A stretch of 64,000 nt of DNA. Source: Aestuariibaculum sediminum (GTDB lineage: Bacteria > Bacteroidota > Bacteroidia > Flavobacteriales > Flavobacteriaceae). The translations under genes were made by a program, and so were the position numbers. Where the stretch lies: contig NZ_JACVXB010000001.1 of NCBI RefSeq assembly GCF_014596945.1, positions 248,001 to 312,000 on the forward strand, given 5' to 3'. Below are positions 9,012 to 17,882 of this stretch, in pieces. Under the pieces are notes generated by a model. That model did not search any database. It saw only the letters and a list, made by a program, of their open reading frames with translations, and was not told the origin of the DNA. Position 1 is the first letter of the stretch. Every line of letters starts with the position of its first letter.

Positions 9012-9614
9012 TTAATTTATATTCAATAATTCTACTTCGGCATTCGGATTAAATAAATACAATCGACCTGTTTTAACTTCTACACATTCAAAACGCTTGA
9101 TACGCTTACCTCCCTTTTTAAAAACACGACCGTTATATAATTTAAAGATTCGTCCTTCTGGGATTTCAAAAATATATGTTTTGTCTGATGGGGCATCAAA
9201 CTGTTTTAAAGCATGTGCCAGTTCTACATCGGTATCGCTCGAGGCTCTCGGGTTTTTAAAATGTCTTGCTAAAAGTGGCAATAAATGCTCAGGGAAAATT
9301 TCAGGATTTAAAAAAGAAAGCATTATATGTTGAAATGTTCTCTTCCACTCTTTTCCGTGCGGCTTTATTGATACACCATAATTCTTATACGTTTCGAAAT
9401 GCGCTATTTCATGAATTAGCGTTATTAAAAACCGGTATTGATTAAGATTTGAATTAACAGTAATTTGATGCTTACCGTTAGGTAATTTCATATAATCACC
9501 GTGACGAGTTTTGCGTTCCCTCTTGACTTTAACCACCAAATTGTCATGATCTAATAGGCTTAAAACTTGAGACACCGCATGAACCGGAATGTAATCTTGA
9601 AGCTTTTCTCGCAT
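9012..9614 (-). CDS. SprT-like zinc metallopeptidase domain protein
   Basis: A 200-residue protein with the zinc motif HEIAH (about residues 88-92) inside TLIHEIAHFETYKNYG, followed by PHGKEWKRTF, as in SprT and Spartan-like proteins. The C-terminal 60 residues contain basic strands (FKKGGKRIKRFECVEV). I use the ATG at 9614 (MREKL) instead of a GTG two codons upstream. An exact TACATTTG -7 element at 9627-9620 ends only five bases before that ATG, so a transcript from it would be nearly leaderless. The bacterial role is unclear; eukaryotic relatives act on DNA-protein crosslinks. Confidence 0.82.
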   Translation of the reverse strand: MREKLQDYIPVHAVSQVLSLLDHDNLVVKVKRERKTRHGDYMKLPNGKHQITVNSNLNQYRFLITLIHEIAHFETYKNYGVSIKPHGKEWKRTFQHIMLSFLNPEIFPEHLLPLLARHFKNPRASSDTDVELAHALKQFDAPSDKTYIFEIPEGRIFKLYNGRVFKKGGKRIKRFECVEVKTGRLYLFNPNAEVELLNIN

Positions 9615-9656
9615 ATACACAAATGTAAGGTAATTATTCTAAATACCCATTTTCAC

Positions 9657-10298
9657 TTATAGAGGAATCATATTTTGAAGTTCAGCCATGGTTTTAAAAG
9701 TTTTGGTTGCTAATCCATCCAAATCATTGTAATAATCATGCTCGGTATAACCAAACACATCAAAACCTCCTTTTTTAGCCGCCATCACCCCTAACTTACT
9801 ATCTTCTATAACCAAACAATCCTCTGGCTGAAATCCCATTGTTTGAGCAGCTAATAAGAAAACATCTGGTTCGGGTTTCCATTTTTTAATGGTATAACAA
9901 CTAAATATTTTTCCTTCAAACTGTTCTAATAATCCAACCAGTCCTAGATTTAAACGAATTTTTTCTACGGTACCGCTAGAGGCCACGCAAAACGGAATGT
10001 TTAATTTAGCGATAATCGCCTTTACTCCATCTATTGGTTGCACCGATGCTTTAAAACGCCTATCCAATTCACTTCTATAATCTGTTTCAAATGATTCGGG
10101 AACCGGCTCCTGCACAACCTTTTTTATAAGATTTAAACAATGCTGAAAATGACTTCCTTTAAAATATTTCATAGCATAATCTAAATCGATATTTGCACCA
10201 TATTCGTTAGCCATATCGACTAATAATTGATTGCTAGTTACTTCGGTATCCACCAAAACACCATCGCAATCAAAAATAATACACTTATATTGTTTCAT
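9657..10298 (-). CDS. HAD-superfamily hydrolase (beta-phosphoglucomutase/phosphatase type)
   Basis: A 213-residue HAD hydrolase with nucleophile motif DCDGVLVDTE at residues 10-19, a helical cap after it, motif II Ser in VASSGT, a motif III Lys in KKWKPEPDVF and acidic motif IV EDSKLGV. This is the subfamily containing phosphoglycolate phosphatase, YieH and beta-phosphoglucomutase. The substrate cannot be told from sequence. It lies 37 bases after the SDR gene and 42 bases before the SprT-like gene, all on the minus strand, so the three may be one transcript. Confidence 0.87.
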   Translation of the reverse strand: MKQYKCIIFDCDGVLVDTEVTSNQLLVDMANEYGANIDLDYAMKYFKGSHFQHCLNLIKKVVQEPVPESFETDYRSELDRRFKASVQPIDGVKAIIAKLNIPFCVASSGTVEKIRLNLGLVGLLEQFEGKIFSCYTIKKWKPEPDVFLLAAQTMGFQPEDCLVIEDSKLGVMAAKKGGFDVFGYTEHDYYNDLDGLATKTFKTMAELQNMIPL

Positions 10299-10335
10299 TT
10301 ATATTTAATAAATTTTTGAGGAAAACTTTTGTAAA

Positions 10336-11019
10336 CTAAGGCGTAGAGCTAGATACTTGTAACAATTTCCCATTATAGTATTTCTGCCCCGTTAAAGCAA
10401 AACTCATAATATATTCGGCCATTTCTAGTGCTGTGGTTGGTGCTTTATAACCAGGAAAAGCTTCCTCTAACATTTCAGTTTGAACAGCGCCTAAGGCCAA
10501 TACATTAAAAGAAATTCCGGATTCTTTATATTCTTCTGCTAATAATTCGGTTAACGTAATAACCGCTCCTTTACTACTGCTATAAGCTGCTAACCCTGGA
10601 AATTTCATACTACCTTGTACGCCTCCCATCGAACTAATGGTTACTACATGACTTTGAAGTTTCATAAATGGTAATACGACACGCGTAAGCTCTGCCACAC
10701 CAAATACATTCGTTTTATAAACCGCTTCGAAATCTGTCATACTTATTTGCGAAAATGGTTTATTAACCAACATACCAGCGTTGTTAATTAAAATATCAAC
10801 TTGTTTCCAGTTTTCCGATATAAAGGTTTCTACAGACTGGTAAGCTTTAGGGTTATTCAAATCGAATGAAAATGCGGTAACCCCCATCAAGTTTAATTCT
10901 ACAACAGGCGTTTCGTTTCTTGAAAGTGCCAAAACATTATGGCCAGCTTGCGCAAATAATTTTACTAATTCAAAACCAATTCCTCGACTCGTTCCAGTTA
11001 TAATAATATTCTTCTGCAT
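10336..11019 (-). CDS. Short-chain dehydrogenase/reductase
   Basis: A 227-residue classical SDR. It shows the nucleotide-binding motif TGTSRGIG (about 8-15), the NNAG structural motif, catalytic Ser in ISSMGG and the YSSSK catalytic Tyr/Lys pair. No signal peptide is present. The substrate is unknown. The gene heads a possible three-gene minus-strand run with the HAD and SprT-like genes, and is divergent from the AraC-type regulator with a 142-base gap. Confidence 0.88.
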   Translation of the reverse strand: MQKNIIITGTSRGIGFELVKLFAQAGHNVLALSRNETPVVELNLMGVTAFSFDLNNPKAYQSVETFISENWKQVDILINNAGMLVNKPFSQISMTDFEAVYKTNVFGVAELTRVVLPFMKLQSHVVTISSMGGVQGSMKFPGLAAYSSSKGAVITLTELLAEEYKESGISFNVLALGAVQTEMLEEAFPGYKAPTTALEMAEYIMSFALTGQKYYNGKLLQVSSSTP

Positions 11020-11161
11020 AGGTTTTATTTGTGTTTAAAGATAAAAAAGTTCATTTCTGTATTAAAATTTAAAACCGATTATTATTGAAACCAATTGAAT
11101 TACAACGATTAAAATTGCATAACTAATTAATAATCATTACTTTAAATTAAAATTTTAACCC

Positions 11162-12244
11162 ATGCCTATATTTATGGATCGCCACGATGTGTCGGAACAC
11201 GTTTCGGCCGAGGTGTTGGCAGAAATACATCAGGAAGACTTAAAAATTGAACACGAATATGGTTGCCGCGGATTTACCTACTGGTTCGACAATAAACGAA
11301 AAAACGTGTTTTGCCTAATTGAAGCTCCAAACAAAGAAGCCATTGTTAAGATGCACAGGCAAGCTCATGGCGATGTTCCTAATACCATTATAGAGGTTGA
11401 AGCTAGCCTAGTGGAGTCGTTTCTAGGCCGCATTTCGGATCCTGAAAACACGAATAATTCTTCTCTGAATATAATAAATGACTCGGCATACAGAATTTTA
11501 ATGTACATAAGTTTTTATCGAAATCCCAGCTCAAATGGTTATGGCTTTCAAGAAACTTTGAAAACTTTAGACCACCATATCACAAAACTCATTAACACTA
11601 AACATGGCAATATTGTAAAAAAAGATAAACACGGTTATTTAATATCTTTTAAATCGGTTATAAACGCCATAAATACTGTGGTAGAAATCGAATCGAAAAT
11701 ACGCAACAATTTACCAATGTCGAATACATATTTAAAAATAGCTGTTGCGTCTGGCGAACCTGTAACCAGCAAACCTCAAATTTTTGAAGATGTCATTACA
11801 CTTATTAACAGGATGTGCGAATCCATAAATTCGGACATTACTATATCATATGAAGTAAAACAACTTTATGAAAGTGAAACACTCGAACCCTTACCTTTAA
11901 ATAAAACTATTAGAGCTTTAACCCCTGTTGAAGAAAAGTTTCTTATGCTTTTTATGGATAATATTGAAAATAGCTGGCATAATCCGGAAGTTAGCATAGA
12001 GGCTTTAAGTGAAAGTTTGGGGTATAGTAAATCTCAGTTATATAGAAAAGTAACAGCACTTACAGGTAAGTCTCCCAATTCGTTTTTAAGAGATTATAGA
12101 TTAGAAAGAGCTGTGCGACTTATGGACAATCAAGAGGGAAATATTTCAGAAATAGCTTTCGAAACAGGCTTCAATAGCTTAGCCTATTTTTCGAAGTGCT
12201 TTAAAAACAAATACAATATGCTACCTTCAAAATACACGCAATAA
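11162..12244 (+). CDS. DUF4242 - cyclase-like - AraC HTH fusion regulator
   Basis: A 360-residue three-part regulator. Residues 1-90 are a DUF4242 domain (the fold of the Streptomyces nickel-binding protein SCO4226), with MDRHDV, GCRGFTYWFD and VFCLIEAPNKEA. Residues about 107-240 resemble a class III nucleotide cyclase (HHITKLINTKHGNIV, LKIAVASGEPV, DVITLINRM, ITISYEVKQL), but both metal-binding Asp positions look lost, so it is probably a sensory pseudo-cyclase. Residues 258-360 are an AraC-type double helix-turn-helix (IAFETGFNSLAYFSKCFK). The two next genes on the same strand encode DUF4242 proteins, making them likely targets. The fusion order is clear; the ligand is unknown. Confidence 0.85.
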   Translation: MPIFMDRHDVSEHVSAEVLAEIHQEDLKIEHEYGCRGFTYWFDNKRKNVFCLIEAPNKEAIVKMHRQAHGDVPNTIIEVEASLVESFLGRISDPENTNNSSLNIINDSAYRILMYISFYRNPSSNGYGFQETLKTLDHHITKLINTKHGNIVKKDKHGYLISFKSVINAINTVVEIESKIRNNLPMSNTYLKIAVASGEPVTSKPQIFEDVITLINRMCESINSDITISYEVKQLYESETLEPLPLNKTIRALTPVEEKFLMLFMDNIENSWHNPEVSIEALSESLGYSKSQLYRKVTALTGKSPNSFLRDYRLERAVRLMDNQEGNISEIAFETGFNSLAYFSKCFKNKYNMLPSKYTQ

Positions 12245-12324
12245 AATATAAATCGCTTTTTATCAATGAGTTAAAATTACTAGCTTTTGAATTATTTGTG
12301 CAAATTAAACTCATAATATGACTG

Positions 12325-12332
12325 TAACTTTG
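12325..12332 (+). promoter_or_regulatory. Candidate -7 element for the DUF4242 pair
   Basis: TAACTTTG matches the Bacteroidota -7 consensus TAnnTTTG exactly and lies 38 bases before the ATG of the first DUF4242 gene. No good -33 TTTG sits 18-20 bases upstream, which fits a promoter that needs an activator. Confidence 0.4.
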
Positions 12333-12370
12333 GGGAACAAACTAAATGTTTAACCCTAAAACCAATATTT

Positions 12371-12766
12371 ATGAAAACTATTAAATTTGTTTTACTTCTA
12401 GCCCTAGCCCTTACATCAACTCATATGTTTGCTCAAGGCAAATCGGTTGCTGAGGTCTTAAGAGCGGACACCAACTTAAAAAGCCAAAACATGTATGTTA
12501 TAGAACGTATTATACCCGATTTAGGCAATTGGTCTACCGAAGATTTAAAATCGGCCTCTATAACCTCGTGTAGCGTATTAAAAAAAATGGGGCCCAAAAT
12601 TACATGGCTGCATAGCTACGTAACTGGCGATAAAATGTACTGTGTATATTTAGCTGAAAATGCTGATTTAGTTAAAGAGCATGCCGAAAAAGGAGGGTTC
12701 CCAGTGAATTCTGTTGCCAAAGTTTCAACAGTCATAGACCCAACAACATCAGGAGAAACCTTTTAA
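12371..12766 (+). CDS. Exported DUF4242 protein
   Basis: A 131-residue protein with an N-terminal signal peptide ending around THMFAQ (residue 22), so it should be periplasmic. The mature part is a single DUF4242 domain (MYVIERIIP, TSCSVLKKMGPKITWLHSYVT, YCVYLAEN, EHAEKGGFP). It is about 60 percent identical by eye to the next gene product, which has no signal peptide. The best-studied DUF4242-fold protein binds nickel. Here His and Cys residues (HSYV, YCVY, EHA) are shared by the pair, but metal binding is inference. It sits 126 bases after the DUF4242-AraC regulator and 10 bases before its cytoplasmic paralogue. Confidence 0.82.
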   Translation: MKTIKFVLLLALALTSTHMFAQGKSVAEVLRADTNLKSQNMYVIERIIPDLGNWSTEDLKSASITSCSVLKKMGPKITWLHSYVTGDKMYCVYLAENADLVKEHAEKGGFPVNSVAKVSTVIDPTTSGETF

Positions 12767-12776
12767 TACCAACGTT

Positions 12777-13049
12777 ATGCCAAAATATGTAATCGAGAGA
12801 ACATTACCCGGAGCGGGAAATCTTTCTCAAGACGAATTAAAATCAATTTCTAAAACGTCTTGCAATGTTTTACAAAACTTAGGACCTGAAATAAATTGGG
12901 TACACAGTTATGTTACTGATAATAAAATTTATTGTGTGTATATTTCACCTAACAAAGAACTCATTGCGGAACATGCCAAACAAGGCGGTTTTCCTGCAGA
13001 TTCAATTAGTGAGGTTTCTACAATAATAGATCCTGTAACATCGGAGTAA
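12777..13049 (+). CDS. Cytoplasmic DUF4242 protein
   Basis: A 90-residue single-domain DUF4242 protein with no signal peptide, starting MPKYVIERTLPG and sharing TSC, HSYVT, YCVY, EHA and GGFP with the exported paralogue just upstream. The pair looks like a recent duplication in which one copy gained or lost an export signal. The gene ends 19 bases before a strong hairpin, so it closes the transcript. Function unknown; metal or small-ligand binding is the likely theme given the family. Confidence 0.82.
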   Translation: MPKYVIERTLPGAGNLSQDELKSISKTSCNVLQNLGPEINWVHSYVTDNKIYCVYISPNKELIAEHAKQGGFPADSISEVSTIIDPVTSE

Positions 13050-13068
13050 TGCACGAACCCAAAAATTA

Positions 13069-13101
13069 AAAAGCCTAATTCACAATGTGAAGTAGGCTTT
13101 T
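13069..13101. terminator. Bidirectional hairpin terminator
   Basis: Arms AAAAGCCTA (13069-13077) and TAGGCTTTT (13093-13101) pair, with an inner TTCAC/GTGAA stem. A and T tracts flank both sides, so it can end the DUF4242 transcript on the plus strand and pdhC on the minus strand. Confidence 0.8.
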
Positions 13102-13151
13102 CGATTTATATTATATAACTAAACTCTGAATTAAATTATTCAGAATATTTA

Positions 13152-14774
13152 CTACACTAACATTGTAATAGGATTTTCAATATATCCTTTTAAGGTTTGC
13201 AGGAATTGTGCTCCTGTTGCACCATCAATGGTTCTATGGTCACAAGCTAAGGATAATTTCATAGTGTGCCCAACAACAATCTGTCCGTTTTTAACCACTG
13301 GTTTTTCAACAATATTCCCTACAGATAAAATTGCTGAATTAGGCTGGTTGATAATAGAAGTAAATGTATCAATTCCAAACATTCCTAAATTAGAAACAGT
13401 AAATGTACTACCCTCCATTTCCTGAGGCGTTAATTTTTTGTTTCTAGCTTTGCCCGCAAGATCTTTAACGGCAGCTCCTATTTGTGGTAAGGTTTGCTCG
13501 TTTGCAAAACGCACTACAGGAACTACTAGACCATCTGGCACAGCCACAGCAACACCTATATGTACATGGTTATTTAATCTCATTTTATCAGCAAACCACT
13601 GCGAATTAACCTGAGGGTGCTGTTTTAATGCTAGAGCACATGCCTTAACAACCATATCGTTGTACGATATTTTTGTGTCAGGTATGGTATTGAATTGTGT
13701 ACGGAATGCCATAGCGTTTTCCATATCAAACTCTACACTCAGGTAATAATGTGGTGCTGAGAATTTAGAGTTTGTTAATGCCTTAGCAATTGCTTTACGC
13801 ATTTGCGAATTCGGCACATCTTCAAAATCTTCTTGTCCTGCTGGTACAAATTTTCCAACGGCAGCAGCACCTTGAGCAGGTTCATAATTTTCTACATCAT
13901 ACTTTACAATACGACCATTTTCACCTGTACCCTGAATTTTTGTTAAGTTAATACCTTTTTCTTCTGCCATTTTCTTAGCTAAAGGCGATACAAAAATTCG
14001 TCCGTCTTCAGTTACTGGTGTTGCAGGACGCTTTACAGGTTTTTCCGTTGCTGGGGCAGGAGCAGCCTTGGGTGCTTCTGTTTTAACTTCAGCCTTAGGT
14101 GCTTCTTCCGCTTTTGCAGCTGGAGCTTCTACTTTAAAGTTAGCAGCTACACCTGAAACATCGGTTCCTGCAGGGCCTATAATAGCTAATAATGAATCAA
14201 CTTTTGCAGATTCACCTTCTTGTAAACCGATATGTAAAAGCGTTCCTGACTGGAAAGATTCAAACTCCATGGTGGCTTTATCGGTTTCAATTTCGGCTAG
14301 TATATCACCTTCCGAAACTTCATCACCAACTTTCTTCAACCAAGTAGCGACTGTACCTTCTTCCATAGTATCACTTAAACGAGGCATAGTAACCACAATA
14401 ACTCCTTCAGGTAATTCTACTGACTCAGCAGCTTCTTCTTTTGATTCTGCAGGAGCAGCCTCAGTTTCCGTTGAAGTTTCCTCTTTAGCAGGAGCTTCGG
14501 AAGAACCTCCACTTAAAAGTCCTGAGATATCCTCACCTTCCTCACCAATAATGGCTAACAACTCATCTACTTTGGTTGTTTCACCTTCCTGAACCCCAAT
14601 ATGAAGTAACGTTCCTTCATTAAAAGATTCAAATTCCATGGTGGCTTTATCGGTTTCTATTTCTGCTAATATGTCTCCTTCTTCAACCTTATCACCTACT
14701 TTTTTTAACCAAGTGGCGACAGTTCCTTCTTCCATTGTATCGCTTAAACGCGGCATATTTACTACTATAGCCAT
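13152..14774 (-). CDS. pdhC: Pyruvate dehydrogenase E2, dihydrolipoyl acetyltransferase
   Basis: A 540-residue E2 subunit of the pyruvate dehydrogenase complex. It has two lipoyl domains, with lipoylated Lys in ETDKATMEFES at about 43 and 166, separated by Glu/Ala linkers. A peripheral-subunit-binding domain follows (VSPLAKKMAEEKGINL, GENGRIVKYDV, about 270-310), after an Ala/Pro/Lys-rich linker. The catalytic domain ends with the active-site motif CDHRTIDGA (His about 513). The two lipoyl domains are nearly identical in sequence. The gene follows pdhA with a three-base gap, so they are one operon. E3 is not in this window, and the E1 beta gene is not adjacent. Confidence 0.95.
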   Translation of the reverse strand: MAIVVNMPRLSDTMEEGTVATWLKKVGDKVEEGDILAEIETDKATMEFESFNEGTLLHIGVQEGETTKVDELLAIIGEEGEDISGLLSGGSSEAPAKEETSTETEAAPAESKEEAAESVELPEGVIVVTMPRLSDTMEEGTVATWLKKVGDEVSEGDILAEIETDKATMEFESFQSGTLLHIGLQEGESAKVDSLLAIIGPAGTDVSGVAANFKVEAPAAKAEEAPKAEVKTEAPKAAPAPATEKPVKRPATPVTEDGRIFVSPLAKKMAEEKGINLTKIQGTGENGRIVKYDVENYEPAQGAAAVGKFVPAGQEDFEDVPNSQMRKAIAKALTNSKFSAPHYYLSVEFDMENAMAFRTQFNTIPDTKISYNDMVVKACALALKQHPQVNSQWFADKMRLNNHVHIGVAVAVPDGLVVPVVRFANEQTLPQIGAAVKDLAGKARNKKLTPQEMEGSTFTVSNLGMFGIDTFTSIINQPNSAILSVGNIVEKPVVKNGQIVVGHTMKLSLACDHRTIDGATGAQFLQTLKGYIENPITMLV

Positions 14775-14777
14775 ATT

Positions 14778-15776
14778 TTATAATTTATGTTGAATAAATG
14801 GATAATCTTCTTGTTCGTAAACGACATCGTACATAACATTCTTTTCTGGCCATGGCGACTCTTCTGCAAATTTTTCACATTCAGAAACACGGTCTTTTAC
14901 GCGCTTATCGATAACTTTAATTTCGTCTTCGGTAGCATAACCCTTTTCAAGAATAACGTCTTTTACTTGAGTAATTGGATCTATTTTCTTGTACTCTTCA
15001 ACTTCCTCTTTCGTTCTATAATGTTGAGCATCACTCATTGAGTGTCCTCTGTAACGATAAGTTTTAAGTTCCAAGAAGGTTGGACCTCCACCTTTTCTAG
15101 CACGCTGAATAGCCTCATCAAAAGCTTCTGCCACTTTTATAGGATTCATACCATCAACTGGAGCACTAGGCATGTCGTAACCTAAACCTAATTTCCATAC
15201 ATCGGTATGATTTGCGGTACGCTCTACAGAAGTTCCCATGGCATATCCGTTATTTTCACAAACAAATACTACAGGTAAGTTCCAAAGCATAGCTAAGTTA
15301 AAGGTTTCATGTAACGACCCTTGACGCGCAGCTCCATCACCAAAACAACATAAAGTAACTGCATCGCTACCGTGATATTTATCTCCAAATGCTATACCAG
15401 CACCTAAAGGAATTTGCCCTCCTACGATACCATGACCACCATAAAAACGGTGTTCTTTTGAAAAGATATGCATAGAGCCTCCTAAACCTTGAGAGGTTCC
15501 GGTACCTTTACCATATAATTCAGCCATAACACGTTTTGGATCTACACCCATTCCAATAGGTTGCACGTGATTTCTATACGCTGTAATCATTTTATCTTTA
15601 GTCAAATCCATTGCATGTAAAGCACCTGCTAATACAGCTTCTTGACCATTATATAAGTGAAGAAATCCTCTTACTTTTTGTTGTATATATACTGCAGCAA
15701 GTTTATCTTCAAACTTTCTCCAGAACAACATGTCTTCATACCATTTGAGGTAAACCTCTTTTGTGATTTTTTGCAT
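14778..15776 (-). CDS. pdhA: Pyruvate dehydrogenase E1 component alpha subunit
   Basis: A 332-residue thiamine-diphosphate enzyme subunit that decarboxylates pyruvate and passes acetyl to the E2 lipoyl group. The ThDP motif is complete, from GDGAARQG to ENNGYAMGT. The phosphorylation-loop region TYRYRGHSMSD is also present. The length is that of the heterotetrameric alpha subunit; the beta subunit must be encoded elsewhere. A well-formed Bacteroidota promoter lies 34-60 bases upstream, and pdhC follows after three bases. Confidence 0.95.
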   Translation of the reverse strand: MQKITKEVYLKWYEDMLFWRKFEDKLAAVYIQQKVRGFLHLYNGQEAVLAGALHAMDLTKDKMITAYRNHVQPIGMGVDPKRVMAELYGKGTGTSQGLGGSMHIFSKEHRFYGGHGIVGGQIPLGAGIAFGDKYHGSDAVTLCCFGDGAARQGSLHETFNLAMLWNLPVVFVCENNGYAMGTSVERTANHTDVWKLGLGYDMPSAPVDGMNPIKVAEAFDEAIQRARKGGGPTFLELKTYRYRGHSMSDAQHYRTKEEVEEYKKIDPITQVKDVILEKGYATEDEIKVIDKRVKDRVSECEKFAEESPWPEKNVMYDVVYEQEDYPFIQHKL

Positions 15777-15809
15777 CGACTAATTTCTAGGTTTTACTTA
15801 AGCGAATTA

Positions 15810-15838
15810 CAAAAGTAATACATTGGTAGCTATTGCAA
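15810..15838 (-). promoter_or_regulatory. Promoter of pdhA-pdhC
   Basis: On the minus strand, TTG (part of TTTTG) at 15838-15836, an 18-base spacer and TACTTTTG at 15817-15810 match the Bacteroidota consensus TTTG-N18/19-TAnnTTTG. The distance from the -7 element to the ATG is 33 bases. Confidence 0.6.
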
Positions 15839-15987
15839 AAACGTAAATTAATTAAAGTAAAAAAAAATGCCAAAATACAAGAACACCTAAGTCTGCTTTG
15901 CCAAATTGTTAAGATTTTAAAAAAAACACTATGTTTTTTAAAATTTCAAACGTTTAACCAACATGAAATCACTCACTTTTATAAGTT

Positions 15988-16470
15988 TTAAAGTACTGAT
16001 TTATCAAAAAAAAAGGGCAACAAATTTTCTAAAGATTTAGACAGAGCTACATTACCTGTTGCACCCATGTAATAAATTTCAATTGGTTCTTTTTGCTTTA
16101 TTTCATACTCGGCAATAGCTTGCCTACAAGCACCACATGGCGGAATAGGCGTTAACGATGGTTTATTTAACGATGTAGCTGATATTGCCATTCTTATAAT
16201 ATGCGCTTTTGGATACTTTGCTCCGGCATAATAGATAGCTGTTCTCTCCGCGCACAGACCTGAAGGAAAAGAGGCATTTTCCTGATTACTCCCAGTAACT
16301 ATCTTACCATTATCCAACAATATAGCTGCACCAACTTGAAATTGAGAATATGGTGCATAAGCTTTTGTCCTTGCTTTTATTGCTTTATCTATTAACAAAC
16401 GTATATCATCGGGCAATTCTTTAACCGAATCGAAAATAGTTAGGGTAGCTTCTATTTTTATTTCCTTCAT
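15988..16470 (-). CDS. cdd: Cytidine deaminase
   Basis: A 160-residue zinc enzyme that deaminates cytidine and deoxycytidine in pyrimidine salvage. The zinc site is visible as CAERTAI (Cys ligand and catalytic Glu) and PPCGACRQ (two Cys), the three-Cys tetrameric form. Substrate-recognition motifs APYSQFQVGAA and NQENASFPSG are intact. I start at the ATG at 16470 (MKEIKIE) and not 12 codons upstream, since the extra residues are not family-like. It lies between the porV terminator and the pdhA promoter and looks monocistronic. Confidence 0.92.
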   Translation of the reverse strand: MKEIKIEATLTIFDSVKELPDDIRLLIDKAIKARTKAYAPYSQFQVGAAILLDNGKIVTGSNQENASFPSGLCAERTAIYYAGAKYPKAHIIRMAISATSLNKPSLTPIPPCGACRQAIAEYEIKQKEPIEIYYMGATGNVALSKSLENLLPFFFDKSVL

Positions 16471-16530
16471 AATGTGTAGGCCTTTTTTGTAAAACAGCCC
16501 ATACAATAAAGTTAAGAAACAATTATCAAC

Positions 16531-16562
16531 AAAAAAACTATTGCCATAGACAATAGTTTTTT
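16531..16562 (-). terminator. Terminator after porV
   Basis: Arms AAAAAAACTATTG (16531-16543) and CAATAGTTTTTT (16551-16562) form a hairpin with a seven-base loop, followed by a T run on the minus strand. It ends the porU-porV unit before cdd. Confidence 0.75.
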
Positions 16563-16583
16563 CTCGTTATATTTAATTAGAAA

Positions 16584-17834
16584 TTAATACTCCATATACT
16601 CACCTGCCCCAATATTAAAGGTAAGAGAGAAACGCAATGTACCTTCTAAAGGGCTTTGAACTTTTGAAGTTGAGAATAAATAAGATAAGTCTATATTCAA
16701 TACATTGGCCTTAAATCCGGCCCCTAAGCCCATAAATTTTCGAGCCCCTTTATCCTCACTTTCATTAAAGTAACCAGCTCTAAATGCAAAAGAATCCTGA
16801 TAGGTATACTCTGCACCAAGGGCCCAGGTAAATTCCTTTAGTTCTTCGCTAAAACCACCTGGAGCATCTCCAAAGGATTGAAAAATTCCTGAAAGAAAAC
16901 TTACATCTTGAGATTTTCCGTCAAAAATCACCCCATTTGTATCTGAAATTTGATCTCCTAAATCGTCTACATCTTCATCGTAAACCCCATTACCGTTATT
17001 ATCTGTAAACTCGAATTCCGTACCTAAAATTGGAGGGGTAGGCACTAAAAGTTTTGCAAATTCAGCAGTTACAGACACTTTATTATATTGATCGAAAATA
17101 AAATCGAATCCACCTCCTAAACGTAAGTTTGTTGGCTGAAAGTTTTCAAACCCTCCTTGATCATACTTAAATTTAGGCCCAACATTTTGAATCGCCCAAC
17201 CAGCACGCCAGCGGCCATTAAAATCGGAATATGCCTCTTCTTCACTTTGATAATACCCCGAAATATCGACACCAAAAGTACTAGCAGGCGTTGTATCGCC
17301 ATCAACACCATCTAGGCGTAAATCGGAACGCAAATAACGCATAGCTACCGACATAGCGTATTGGTCCGATAATCGTAAAGCGTATGACGCATCAATACTT
17401 AATTCGTTTGGTCGTTGTATTAAAGCTTCAGAAAACTCATCGGTAACAAATTCAATATCTCCTAAAGAGAAGTATTTAAAACTTGCAGCGAAAGCACTAC
17501 GCTCATCCAGGCGGTTAAAATAAGTTAAGTTCCCTAAAAATATATCGTTAACCAACTTACTTAAATAAGGTGTATAACTTACTCCAATACCAGATTTTGT
17601 CTCCGAAAACACATATTTCGACGCATTCCATTGCTGAGAAAATGCATCAACCGAGGTAGCCACCCCCATATCTCCCATCGATGCTGCACGTGCATCGGCG
17701 GCAATTAATATGAAAGGCATTCCCGTAGTTATTACACGTGAATCGTTATTATTGGGGATTATAGTAGTTGGTGTTTGCGCACTAATATTTAATACAAATG
17801 CCAGCGCCAAAAGAAAGAATAATTGGTTTTTCAT
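16584..17834 (-). CDS. porV: Type IX secretion outer-membrane protein PorV (LptO)
   Basis: A 416-residue outer-membrane barrel of the FadL-like PorV family. PorV shuttles type IX secretion substrates from the translocon to the PorU sortase at the cell surface. A signal peptide ends near LNISAQ (about 20). The family start TGMPFILIAADARAASMGDMGVAT and the SQQWNASKYVFSE segment are clear, and alternating strands follow to the C-terminus. It lies 34 bases after porU and probably also has its own promoter. The adjacency porU-porV next to gldJ is the standard flavobacterial arrangement. Confidence 0.94.
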   Translation of the reverse strand: MKNQLFFLLALAFVLNISAQTPTTIIPNNNDSRVITTGMPFILIAADARAASMGDMGVATSVDAFSQQWNASKYVFSETKSGIGVSYTPYLSKLVNDIFLGNLTYFNRLDERSAFAASFKYFSLGDIEFVTDEFSEALIQRPNELSIDASYALRLSDQYAMSVAMRYLRSDLRLDGVDGDTTPASTFGVDISGYYQSEEEAYSDFNGRWRAGWAIQNVGPKFKYDQGGFENFQPTNLRLGGGFDFIFDQYNKVSVTAEFAKLLVPTPPILGTEFEFTDNNGNGVYDEDVDDLGDQISDTNGVIFDGKSQDVSFLSGIFQSFGDAPGGFSEELKEFTWALGAEYTYQDSFAFRAGYFNESEDKGARKFMGLGAGFKANVLNIDLSYLFSTSKVQSPLEGTLRFSLTFNIGAGEYMEY

Positions 17835-17852
17835 GGATTAATTTTAATTCAA

Positions 17853-17882
17853 CAAATATATATCTTTATTAAAGTATTACAA
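17853..17882 (-). promoter_or_regulatory. Candidate internal promoter for porV
   Basis: On the minus strand, TTG at 17882-17880, a 19-base spacer and TATATTTG at 17860-17853 match the consensus. The -33 part lies in the last codons of porU. It would allow PorV to be made in excess of PorU. Confidence 0.45.

Noticed and set aside
14068-14592. Long plus-strand ORF (174 codons) inside pdhC
   Set aside because: It is antisense to the Ala/Glu-rich linkers and lipoyl domains of pdhC; the Ser/Ala-rich product is a composition shadow.
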